From JBBQXY01 sp051004815 (lineage in GTDB: Bacteria > Chloroflexota > Ktedonobacteria > Ktedonobacterales > Ktedonobacteraceae), in NCBI GenBank assembly GCA_051004815.1, contig JBPCJY010000231.1, positions 1 through 31,319 on the forward strand: a DNA stretch of 31,319 bases, read 5' to 3'. Each line of letters opens with the position of its first letter. Within the stretch, counting starts at the first letter, position 1. Under the pieces are notes generated by a model. The model worked only from the letters and a program-made list of their open reading frames with translations, did not search any database and was not told where the DNA came from. The translations under genes and the position numbers were made by a program. Shown piece after piece: positions 23,813 through 31,191 of this stretch.

Positions 23813-24847
23813 CTAAGGCCGGACCATGACCTTCATAGCTTTACGCTGATCCATCGCCGCGTAGCCCGCTGGAACGCCATCGAGATCGACGGTGAGATCG
23901 AGTACAGGAGAAGGATCGAGCCGTCCGGCCAGCACATCGACGAGCAACTCGGGCAGAAAAGCCCGAACAGGTGCCGACCCACCTCGGAGGGCGATATGGC
24001 CAAAAAAGAGCCGCTCAAGGTTGGGCTGTTCGCTACCATGGGGCACCCCGACGTAGCCGATGCTTCCTCCTGGACGGGCGATAGCAATAGCTGTATCCAT
24101 CGACTCCTTCGTGCCGACGCACTCCATCACCGATTCCGCTCCCCCTGCCGTCAACTCAAGCACTTCCCGCTCAGCCTGCTCACCGCGACTCGTGACGAGG
24201 TCGGTGGCACCGAAACGGTGGCCCAGTTCCAGGCGGCTCTCTTGATGACCCAGCAGGATGATACGTTCGGCTCCCAGGCGTCGTGCTGCCAGCACCCCAC
24301 ATAAGCCCACGGCCCCATCGCCGACGATGGCAACCGTTCCCCCAGCATGCACCCCTGCCGACACGGCTGCATAATGGCCTGTTCCCATCACGTCCGTCAG
24401 CGGAAGGATGGCCTTGAGCAGTGCTTCATCTCCTTCAACACTCTTCGGAACGATGACCAGCGTAGCATCGGCAAAGGGGGCACGAATCGCTTCGGCTTGT
24501 CCTCCATCATTAGCCTGCCCCCAAAAGCCGCCATGCAGACAGTTGGTGTAGAGTCCTTTGCGGCAGAACTCGCAGGTGCCATCGGAAAAGGCAAACGGTG
24601 CGATCACCCGATCTCCCCGCTTGATAGTCGTCACCTGCGAGCCTACTTCTTCCACCATCCCCATCCATTCATGGTCCAATCGCCCCCCTGGTGGAAAGGG
24701 TTCTCGCCCTCGGTAAGGCCATAAATCAGACCCACAGATTGCCGCATGGGTAATGCGAACGACGGCATCGGTTGGCTCATGCAGTGCGACATCTGGAACT
24801 TGTTCGACCCGGACATCGAAGGGGCCGTGAAAAACAGTTGCACGCAT
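23813..24847 (-). CDS. Zinc-dependent alcohol dehydrogenase
   Basis: A medium-chain dehydrogenase/reductase of 344 residues. The catalytic zinc ligands are visible as Cys38 (ICGSD) and His59-Glu60 (LDHEW). The structural zinc site has Asp89, Cys92, Cys95 and Cys103 (x-x2-C-x2-C-x7-C), with the first cysteine replaced by aspartate. The NAD(P)-binding Rossmann motif reads AIVGDGAVGLCGV near residue 175. It should oxidise or reduce an alcohol/aldehyde; the substrate is unknown. The start has AAGGAG about ten bases upstream. It is in the same direction as the nitroreductase-like pseudogene and the cupin gene, and the three look like one imported unit. It converges on hutU with 48 bases between stops. 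Confidence 0.93.
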   Translation of the reverse strand: MRATVFHGPFDVRVEQVPDVALHEPTDAVVRITHAAICGSDLWPYRGREPFPPGGRLDHEWMGMVEEVGSQVTTIKRGDRVIAPFAFSDGTCEFCRKGLYTNCLHGGFWGQANDGGQAEAIRAPFADATLVIVPKSVEGDEALLKAILPLTDVMGTGHYAAVSAGVHAGGTVAIVGDGAVGLCGVLAARRLGAERIILLGHQESRLELGHRFGATDLVTSRGEQAEREVLELTAGGAESVMECVGTKESMDTAIAIARPGGSIGYVGVPHGSEQPNLERLFFGHIALRGGSAPVRAFLPELLVDVLAGRLDPSPVLDLTVDLDGVPAGYAAMDQRKAMKVMVRP

Positions 24848-24942
24848 ATGCTTCTTTCTCCTTTTTTCTCATCTTCCCTTCAACCACGAAGAACGTCGTG
24901 CGAGGTGAAGGGTAAACGACATGCCAGAACCGAGCTGGCAGC

Positions 24943-25296
24943 TCACTCGAGTGGGACTTCGACGGCAACATCGAGCTTAGGGTAGTAGGACTTCACGTTC
25001 CTCCCGTACTTGTCTCGGAACTTCTCAAGGACCTTGCCAAGCTGCGTCTCGTCGGTGAGAAAACGAGCACTCGTGGTCAACGTCTTCCCTCCGGTACTCA
25101 GGCGGATGGTCGGGGACTTGCGCAGGTTTTTGTACTAGTCGGTATCTGATCCCTTCACCGGGATCAGATAGAGCTTGTCGCCATCCAGGGCGAGCCACAC
25201 GGGGTAGGAAAGGGATCGACCGGACGTTCGACCAGTCACGGTGATCTCGATTTCATTGCTGCCCTGTAGGGCAGTGCGAAAATCTGTCTGTGCCAT
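24943..25296 (-). pseudogene. Nitroreductase/DUF385-like gene with in-frame amber codon
   Basis: A 118-codon frame interrupted once. The first 53 residues (EIEITVTGRTSGRSLSYPVW, then LYLIPVKGSDTD) are followed by TAG at 25137-25135, and the frame continues without another stop through YKNLRKSPTIRLSTGG to VAVEVPLE and TGA at 24943. The homologous position in the deazaflavin-dependent nitroreductase/quinone reductase family (DDN-like) is tryptophan in SDTDWYKN, so one TGG-to-TAG change explains the interruption. The start has a good ribosome site (AGGAGA). The rest of the frame looks intact, so the mutation is recent, or the codon is read through, or it is a sequencing error. Confidence 0.8.
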
Positions 25297-25344
25297 AAAA
25301 GTCTCCTGTCTTTGAGTAAAGGTAAGAACTTTCTTCTTCCACGA

Positions 25345-25740
25345 TCAGGCCTGGTATTGTTCGTCGCTGACCTGTTCCATCCAGTTGACGGTCTTGCCGT
25401 CGAGCTTTTCCTGAACAGCGATATGGGTCATCGCTGTGTTTGGTGCGGCACCATGCCAATGTTTCTCCCCCGGCGCGAACCAGATCACATCCCCTGGTCG
25501 AATGTCCTCGATCGGACCATCCAAGCGTTGAACCCGGCCACAGCCAGCCGTCACGATCAGAGTTTGGCCCAGCGGATGGGTGTGCCATGCAGTGCGTGCG
25601 CCGGGTTCAAACGTGACACTGGCACCGACCACGCGTGCTGGTTCAGGGGCCTCGAACAGGGGGTCAATGCGTACTGCGCCGGTAAAATACTCAGCCGGTC
25701 CTTTGCCGGAAGGTTGTGAGCCACTTCTTTTGATGTCCAT
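25345..25740 (-). CDS. Cupin protein, hydroxynitrile lyase-like
   Basis: A single-domain cupin of 131 residues. The metal-binding pattern is complete: His53 and His55 in WHTHPLGQ, Gln59, His94 (EKHWHG), and His96 and His106 are also conserved. It matches the small bacterial cupin family that includes the manganese-dependent (R)-hydroxynitrile lyase of Granulicella (GtHNL), whose active site uses the same numbered residues. Physiological role is unclear even for that enzyme. The start is ATG 25740 with GGAGG about ten bases upstream; longer frames upstream lack a ribosome site. It is likely cotranscribed with the nitroreductase-like gene and the alcohol dehydrogenase, and divergent from the AraC remnant. 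Confidence 0.9.
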   Translation of the reverse strand: MDIKRSGSQPSGKGPAEYFTGAVRIDPLFEAPEPARVVGASVTFEPGARTAWHTHPLGQTLIVTAGCGRVQRLDGPIEDIRPGDVIWFAPGEKHWHGAAPNTAMTHIAVQEKLDGKTVNWMEQVSDEQYQA

Positions 25741-25878
25741 TTTCTGAATTCCTCCATTAGGTCTGCAAAAGCAGAGAGACATGTTCTTTATCTGGTAGTA
25801 ATTATAGACACTCTGGAGTACAAGGTGGTAGAATGATTGTCGAAAATGATTGTCTGATTCTGCAAATCTTCCAGATGG

Positions 25879-26154
25879 ATGATGGAGAAACAAGAGAAGA
25901 GGTTCCTAATGGATGTGATGATCCACCAGCAGTCAGAACGCGAGGCACAGCGGGTGCAAGCCAACCGCGAGGAACTGGTGGAGCGGATCGGGCGGGCCCT
26001 GCGCGAAGACCTGGACGCGGCCAGTGCTGCCTATCGCGTGGGTTACCACGACGCCTCCCACTTCAATCGGGAGTACAAAAGCCTCTTCGGCGTCCCACCG
26101 TTGCGCGACGTGCAACGGCTGCGGGAAGCCGCCATAGAAAGTGCTGGCCGATGA
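25879..26154 (+). pseudogene. AraC-family regulator remnant with internal deletion
   Basis: A 91-residue frame that joins the two ends of a typical AraC regulator. The opening segment QANREELVERIGRALRED is the start of the AraC N-terminal (PF06719) domain. It runs directly into LDAASAAYRVGYHDASHFNREYKSLFGVPPLRDVQRLREA, which is the second HTH motif and C-terminus. A full protein is about 300 residues, so some 200 residues, including the first DNA-binding helix pair, are missing. The join is in frame and may have formed at the similar ALRED/LGEDL sequences. The remaining protein cannot bind DNA as a normal AraC dimer. It is divergent from the cupin gene, where such regulators usually sit. ATG 25909 behind AGAGG is another start. 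Confidence 0.75.
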
Positions 26155-26203
26155 GCCAGAGAGAACCGCTCTCCAGGCTGATGACAGATTACGGCGTTAA
26201 CAT

Positions 26204-26274
26204 TCCCATGTGGTAAAGAAACACCTGCCCAGCACATCCGGTGTGCTGGGCAGGTGTTTCTTTACCACATGGGA
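26204..26274. terminator. 33-bp perfect hairpin between convergent units
   Basis: Arm 26204-26236 is the exact reverse complement of 26242-26274 with a 5-base loop. It separates the AraC remnant (+) from the FHA gene (-), and begins within 4 bases of the FHA stop. It is the longest perfect stem in the window and probably a bidirectional terminator. Confidence 0.75.
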
Positions 26275-26277
26275 TTA

Positions 26278-27180
26278 TTATTTCTGTGCTATGCTATCAA
26301 TTTTCCACACTCCGCTATCTGTCACAAGGGTACTGTTTCTATTTTGCGGGGGAACGAGACCACTGTTGACGATGAAGGTAAGGATCGCCGTTCCCGTCGC
26401 ACCACTGGTCGTTGCATTGCCAGGTTGACAATCTTTCAAGCCTCCGCCCAGGGCAAATTGGCTCTTAAAAAAACTCGTGAATTTTCCCTCACTGCTTGTG
26501 CTTTGAAAGCTATTGGACATCTGCTGATACGCGCCATGATAGTCATTGGCTTTGAGGTCGTTGCAGAAGGTAGTAAGCGTTTCCTGCGGTGTTGAGCGGT
26601 TCGAGTAGGTAATGAAAGCGTAAGCCGCAATAGCCAGCAGCAGCACTACGATGATGAAGATGGCAATGCCTCGTACTCCCCGGCGTTTCTTTTTCGGCTT
26701 CTGCTCAGGAGGGGTAGGAAGGACAGAGGCCGGGTTAAAGGGAGCAGCAGGCGTTGTGAAAGATGAGGATGGTGCTTGATACCCTCGTGGCTCCCTGGCG
26801 TAGACAGGAGGCGGCACAGCAACGGTTTCAGGGTAGGCAAATTCCGTCTTCTGCAAGGGTTGATCAACCGCGATGGTTGGTGCCATGGGAGCTATGCCGC
26901 TGACTTCGAAGGTGAAGATAGTCGTGCCGATACGAATGCGATCATCTGCATAGAGCGTGCGTGATGCATGAGGCGCGAGTTTTTGCTCATTGACATAGGT
27001 GCCATTCGTACTGCCGAGATCAACAATACTATAATTTGGCCCCTCTGGCCGAATTTCGGCATGGCGAGCAGAGGATTTGGGATCCGTCATTTCTATGTCG
27101 CTGCCAGGGACACGTCCGATAGTTAAAACTGTGGTGCCGAGGGTGATAGGCCCTGTTGGACCTTGTAATACTGCTTCCAT
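26278..27180 (-). CDS. FHA-domain single-pass membrane protein
   Basis: A 300-residue protein with three parts. The cytoplasmic N-terminal FHA domain (about 15-95) has the usual IGRVPGSDIEM, SSARHAEIRPEGPNYSIVDLGSTNGTYVNEQKL motif set, which binds phosphothreonine peptides. A Pro-rich linker and basic stretch (PKKKRRGVRG) leads to one transmembrane helix (about 172-195). The C-terminal extracytoplasmic domain (about 200-300) resembles small NTF2-like/DUF4878 sensor domains (TLTTFCNDLKANDYHGAYQQMS). This links a Ser/Thr-kinase signal inside to something outside; no kinase gene is in the window. The start has AGGAGGGG upstream. Confidence 0.88.
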   Translation of the reverse strand: MEAVLQGPTGPITLGTTVLTIGRVPGSDIEMTDPKSSARHAEIRPEGPNYSIVDLGSTNGTYVNEQKLAPHASRTLYADDRIRIGTTIFTFEVSGIAPMAPTIAVDQPLQKTEFAYPETVAVPPPVYAREPRGYQAPSSSFTTPAAPFNPASVLPTPPEQKPKKKRRGVRGIAIFIIVVLLLAIAAYAFITYSNRSTPQETLTTFCNDLKANDYHGAYQQMSNSFQSTSSEGKFTSFFKSQFALGGGLKDCQPGNATTSGATGTAILTFIVNSGLVPPQNRNSTLVTDSGVWKIDSIAQK

Positions 27181-27617
27181 AAATCATACCCCTCCTGATG
27201 TATAAGAAAACATTCAAGAAACAAACGCTACGATAATACCTGAGTCATTTTAGCCCTAATGGTAGATCTTTGTCTAGTCCTTGTGTGTAATAAAGCAGGA
27301 GTGCAGAGGACGCAGTCCTTTGCCGGGGCGTGGGGTGCCTTTCACTGGGAGGTTTTTTGGGGAAAGGCATCGGCGAGGGGGAATGACAGGCGAGGTCAGC
27401 ACGTTTCCAAAAAACCTACTGGTGAAAGGGCGTGGGTGCCCCCACATTTTTCTTCCAAATCCCCCGGAAGGATGGAGAGCCTTGGATTTCAAGAGCTTGC
27501 AACATGCTGTAAACTGTGCATACAGGATACTAATTATCATTAATATGATGAACGAAGCATATATTACGCAGAAACATAGAGAGAATATAGCACGCTACAG
27601 AGAAGAAGGAGTGTTGT
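27181..27617. other. Intergenic region with an inverted-repeat element
   Basis: A 437-base gap between the FHA gene (-) and the ABC ATPase gene (+). It contains the imperfect palindromic element described separately, a short ATCAT-TAAT-ATGAT palindrome near 27535-27555 that could be an operator, and no frame that I believe is coding. Confidence 0.5.
27338..27429. repeat. Imperfect inverted-repeat element (MITE-like)
   Basis: The arm CCTTTCACTGGGAGGTTTTTTGG (27338-27360, described in two parts) pairs with 27407-27429 at about 20 of 23 positions. The outer flanks continue to pair loosely (GGGGCGTGGGGTGCC against GGGTGCCCCCAC). It has no coding capacity, and the sequence differs from the element at 11345-11476. 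Confidence 0.55.
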
Positions 27618-28667
27618 ATGGTGGAAGATATAGCTACACAGAGCGATGATATTGTTATTATCAGCACCAGCAGGCTCACCAAGGCCTTTGGGAACCTGGT
27701 AGCAGTGAATGACCTCCATCTCCAGGTGATGCGGGGTGATGTCTTTGGTTTTCTTGGCCCTAATGGCTCTGGCAAAACCACCACGATTCGCATGTTACTG
27801 GGTTTGATACGTCCCACGGCGGGACGGGCGATCATCTTTGGGATGGACAATTCCTATCAACTGCCAGCCATTCTCCAGCGCATTGGAGCCATTGTCGAAA
27901 CGCCTGTCTTTTATCCCTATCTTTCGGGTAAAGACAATCTCCATGCCGTTGCAGCCGCCTCTGGCATGATTTCTGGCAGCGCGAGCAATCGTCGGGTCGA
28001 GGAGGTGCTGGAGATCGTCGAGCTACGCGCCCAGGCCAAAGATGCTTTCCGAAAATATTCGCTCGGCATGAAACAACGCCTGGGCATCGGGGCAGCACTG
28101 CTGAATGATCCGGAGCTGGTGCTGCTGGATGAACCCACCAATGGACTTGATCCCGCTGGCGTTTTTGAGATACGCCAACTTATCCAGCGCCTATCAACGT
28201 TAGGGAAGACCATCTTCATCTCCAGCCATATTCTCTATGAAATACAGCATGTGTGTAACAGGGTCGCCATCCTCCAAAGGGGCAATCTGATCAAACAAGG
28301 AGCGGTGAGCGAATTGCTACAGCCCAATGAGCAGATTATTGTTCGGCTGAACACGGCGGAAGAGACGCAGCAGGCATTCGCGTTATTACAGCAAAGCAGG
28401 GAAAATGGATTGCAGTGGATTACAAACGCACGTATCGAGATGAACCGGGCCAACATGTCTATCATTCGTATCGATGCGCCACGCGTACGCTCGGCTGAAA
28501 TCAATGCACTCCTCGCGCAAAATAGGCTTTTCGCCGCGGAGATTCACCCACAAGAGGGTAGCCTGGAAGAGGTGTTCTTGGGCTTGACGACACAAGCAAT
28601 TCCTACGGGCAATCGTCCAGGCATGGCGGCACTGGCCAGAGCTAGCGGTAGTGCGGATGAGAACTGA
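27618..28667 (+). CDS. ABC transporter ATP-binding protein (Bcr type)
   Basis: A cytoplasmic ATPase of 349 residues. Walker A is GPNGSGKTTT, signature YSLGMKQRLGIG, Walker B VLLDEPTNGLDP, and the switch His lies in FISSHILYEI. The YSLGMKQRL signature and extra C-terminal domain of about 110 residues fit the BcrA group (bacitracin and lantibiotic export or immunity). The start has AAGGAG seven bases upstream. The permease gene follows 34 bases later and queG is coupled to that, so the three genes form one transcript. Confidence 0.95.
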   Translation: MVEDIATQSDDIVIISTSRLTKAFGNLVAVNDLHLQVMRGDVFGFLGPNGSGKTTTIRMLLGLIRPTAGRAIIFGMDNSYQLPAILQRIGAIVETPVFYPYLSGKDNLHAVAAASGMISGSASNRRVEEVLEIVELRAQAKDAFRKYSLGMKQRLGIGAALLNDPELVLLDEPTNGLDPAGVFEIRQLIQRLSTLGKTIFISSHILYEIQHVCNRVAILQRGNLIKQGAVSELLQPNEQIIVRLNTAEETQQAFALLQQSRENGLQWITNARIEMNRANMSIIRIDAPRVRSAEINALLAQNRLFAAEIHPQEGSLEEVFLGLTTQAIPTGNRPGMAALARASGSADEN

Positions 28668-28701
28668 TACGTACAGATAGGTTTTGAAAGCGAGAGAAGA
28701 A

Positions 28702-29676
28702 GTGAAAACTGCACCACACGTAATATCTGAGCCACGCACATCGTCCCCTGAACGCGCTAGTTCTGTCATGATGGGGCGACAAGATTATACCAGCGTGCTG
28801 TTACGCTTGATTGGCATGGAGTTGTACAAACTACGTCGTCGCCTGATGTCAAAAGTATTGGGTGGCATTGCCATTCTTGCAATGATAGGGCTTTTCGCGC
28901 TCATCGCCGTAGGTGCATTCTATTTGTCCAGAGGCGGTTCGACGCTCGATGAAATAGCAGGCTACTCGCGCTCGTTGCGCCTTCCATCATCGCTGTACCT
29001 GATCGTACAACTGCTCAATACGCTGGGACAAATACTGATTATCATTCTTGTCAGTACGATTGTTGGTGGCGAATACGCTGATAAAACGGCGCGTCTCATG
29101 CTCACACGCGGTCCCACGCGCACGCAATATCTCTTTGCCAAGGTGGGAGTGGCGGCTGTCTGCATTATACTAGGAGTAGTGGGCATCACGGTACTTGGCA
29201 TCATTTCCGGCCTGGTGCTCAATCTATCGACAGGCGTTGTGCAGAGCTTTGATTTCTTCACGCTTGACTGGTTTGATCATACGCTGCTCTACCTGCTGAT
29301 TACGATGCTGGGGCTATTTACATACGCCATGATGGCCCTCTTCTTATCGACACTGGGGCGAGCAACCGCCGCGGGCTTAGCGGGAGTATTAACCTGGAGT
29401 TTTGTGGTCGAGCCAATCATAGAAGTGGGTAGCTCCTTTGGCAGAGATATTGGGGGGGCAATGGGAAATTTTTTCCAGGCACTACCAGATTATCTTATAG
29501 GCACAAACATTTCACAGTTGCAACAAGACCAAAGTCATTACGTGTATGCCTCCGCCATCATCCAACCGGCAGCCCTACAGGCCGATCTGCACTCGCTCCT
29601 TGTGCTAGCGGTCTATCTACTGCTCTTTATTGGTCTGGCATGGTGGGTAAATATGCGTCGAGATGTAATTATCTGA
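28702..29676 (+). CDS. ABC transporter permease
   Basis: A membrane protein of 324 residues with six predicted helices: LGGIAILAMIGLFALIAVGAF, LYLIVQLLNTLGQILIIILVS, VAAVCIILGVVGITVLGIISG, TLLYLLITMLGLFTYAMMALFL, TAAGLAGVLTWSFVVEPII, and SLLVLAVYLLLFIGLAWWV. It fits the ABC-2/BcrB-type permeases that pair with the ATPase encoded just upstream. The start is uncertain: GTG 28702 follows GAGAG at good spacing, TTG 28684 would add 6 residues, and ATG 28768 would shorten the N-terminal tail. The stop codon overlaps the queG start by one base (TGATG). Confidence 0.88.
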   Translation: MKTAPHVISEPRTSSPERASSVMMGRQDYTSVLLRLIGMELYKLRRRLMSKVLGGIAILAMIGLFALIAVGAFYLSRGGSTLDEIAGYSRSLRLPSSLYLIVQLLNTLGQILIIILVSTIVGGEYADKTARLMLTRGPTRTQYLFAKVGVAAVCIILGVVGITVLGIISGLVLNLSTGVVQSFDFFTLDWFDHTLLYLLITMLGLFTYAMMALFLSTLGRATAAGLAGVLTWSFVVEPIIEVGSSFGRDIGGAMGNFFQALPDYLIGTNISQLQQDQSHYVYASAIIQPAALQADLHSLLVLAVYLLLFIGLAWWVNMRRDVII

Positions 29677-30896
29677 TGATAAATCCGACTACGATCAAAG
29701 AATATGCCTACACGTTAGGCTTCGATAGCGCACGAATTACCACCGCCGCAGCTTTGCCGGAGGCGGAACGTGTCATTAAAGAGCGCATCGCACAAGGGCT
29801 GATGGATGGTTTACCGTGGTTCACGGCGGAACGCTCGGAAGTATCATGCCATCCCGATGCACTCTTGCCGGGAGCACAGTCGATTATTACGCTGGCAATG
29901 TTCTATCTCACACAACAACCTGACGAGGCACAAGATGATGTGGCACGCGGGCGCATCTCACGTTATGCCTGGGGTACCGATTATCACGAGCTCATCAAAC
30001 CTAAGCTACAACAGTTCGCGGCATGGCTGCATGAGTATGCACGTGGGGAGCTAAGCGACGGAGTAGAAACCCGTTTGTTTGTCGATACGGGCCGCATGGT
30101 AGACCGCGCAGTGGCACAGCGGGCCGGTCTAGGCTGGTATGGGAAAAACACCAATATCCTGACCAAAGGCTGGGGATCATGGGTCTTCCTGGCGGAAATC
30201 GTCACGAATCTTCCCTTGCAGGCCGATACTCCCGTCAAAACCAATTGCGGCAGTTGCGAACTCTGTCTGCACGCTTGCCCGACACAGGCTCTACCAGCAC
30301 CCTATGTGCTGGACACCCCGCGCTGTATCTCTTTCCTCACGATAGAGCTACGCGGTAGCATTCCACTGGAACTGCGTCCCTTGATGGGCAATCTGATCTT
30401 TGGCTGCGATATCTGCCAGGAGGTCTGTCCGGTCAATATTGTCGCTGAAAAACGCCTTGGTTTTAGAAATATGTCTGGCAACAAAACAGACGATGCGCTT
30501 CAAAACGGTCACTCACCCATAAAAATAAAGCCACGCGCTGAATTTAAGCCGCGAGCGGATGTAGGCAGTAGTCCTGAACTCATTCCACTGCTTTCTTTAA
30601 CGGAAGAACAGTTTCGCGAACGCTTCCGTCTCAGCCCTATTCGGCGCACCAAACGGCGCGGTTTACTGCGCAATGTCTGTGTGGCCCTTGGCAATAGCGG
30701 CGATCAGCGTGCTGTCCCCGCGCTCATTACCGCGCTGCATGACAATGAACCGCTGATCCGTGGACACGCGGCATGGGCGTTGGGGCAGCTAGGCGGCACG
30801 TCGGTACACGAGGCATTGCAAGAAGCTCTACAAAACGAGCACGAGGAAGAAGTCCAAAAAGAGATTCAGTACGCCCTGCACATATTAGCAATATAG
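29676..30896 (+). CDS. queG: Epoxyqueuosine reductase
   Basis: An enzyme of 406 residues that carries out the last step of queuosine synthesis, reducing epoxyqueuosine in tRNA anticodons using cobalamin and two 4Fe-4S clusters. The cluster motifs are Cys191, Cys194, Cys197, Cys201 (NCGSCELCLHACP) and Cys244, Cys247, Cys251 (CDICQEVCP). Upstream are the conserved DTGRMVDRAVAQRAGLGWYGKN and TLAMFYL strands. The C-terminal region has HEAT-like repeats (VCVALGNSGDQRAVPALITALHD, IRGHAAWALGQLGG), as in normal QueG. I chose ATG 29676, which overlaps the permease stop and should be translationally coupled; ATG 29640 would cut into the permease. No other queuosine genes are in the window. Confidence 0.95.
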   Translation: MINPTTIKEYAYTLGFDSARITTAAALPEAERVIKERIAQGLMDGLPWFTAERSEVSCHPDALLPGAQSIITLAMFYLTQQPDEAQDDVARGRISRYAWGTDYHELIKPKLQQFAAWLHEYARGELSDGVETRLFVDTGRMVDRAVAQRAGLGWYGKNTNILTKGWGSWVFLAEIVTNLPLQADTPVKTNCGSCELCLHACPTQALPAPYVLDTPRCISFLTIELRGSIPLELRPLMGNLIFGCDICQEVCPVNIVAEKRLGFRNMSGNKTDDALQNGHSPIKIKPRAEFKPRADVGSSPELIPLLSLTEEQFRERFRLSPIRRTKRRGLLRNVCVALGNSGDQRAVPALITALHDNEPLIRGHAAWALGQLGGTSVHEALQEALQNEHEEEVQKEIQYALHILAI

Positions 30897-30951
30897 ACGA
30901 ACGTAGTGCAGCAAGCGGCCAGGTGGGTATGCTGCACTACGTTCGTCTATA
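30892..30951. terminator. 22-bp perfect hairpin that contains the queG stop codon
   Basis: Arm 30892-30913 pairs perfectly with 30930-30951 across a 16-base loop. The left arm starts within the last codons of queG and contains its TAG (30894-30896). It should end the ABC-queG transcript. Confidence 0.75.
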
Positions 30952-30978
30952 AATGAACTACAGTTTCCAAAAACACAA

Positions 30979-31002
30979 GGAGGCGCGAATAATCGCGCCT
31001 CC
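30979..31002 (-). terminator. rRNA operon terminator (minus strand)
   Basis: GGAGGCGCGA (30979-30988) and TCGCGCCTCC (30993-31002) form a perfect 10-bp GC-rich stem with a 4-base loop. On the minus strand it is followed by TTGTGTTTTTGG, a U-rich tract. It lies about 190 bases downstream of the 23S rRNA 3' end. Confidence 0.75.
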
Positions 31003-31191
31003 GCTGAAGAACATAATTACCTCAATTTTGCCGAGACCAGCAAAGGAGAAGCACGGGTGAACACACCCATCTGCTTTCCAAGGCTTATGGCTCGAATGGC
31101 CTTGACCCACACTCCACGATACGTCTGCGTTCGAGAGGTTGCGGTGTAATACGTCACCGCTTTCACGGCTCACCCAACCCAACGATGCAGA

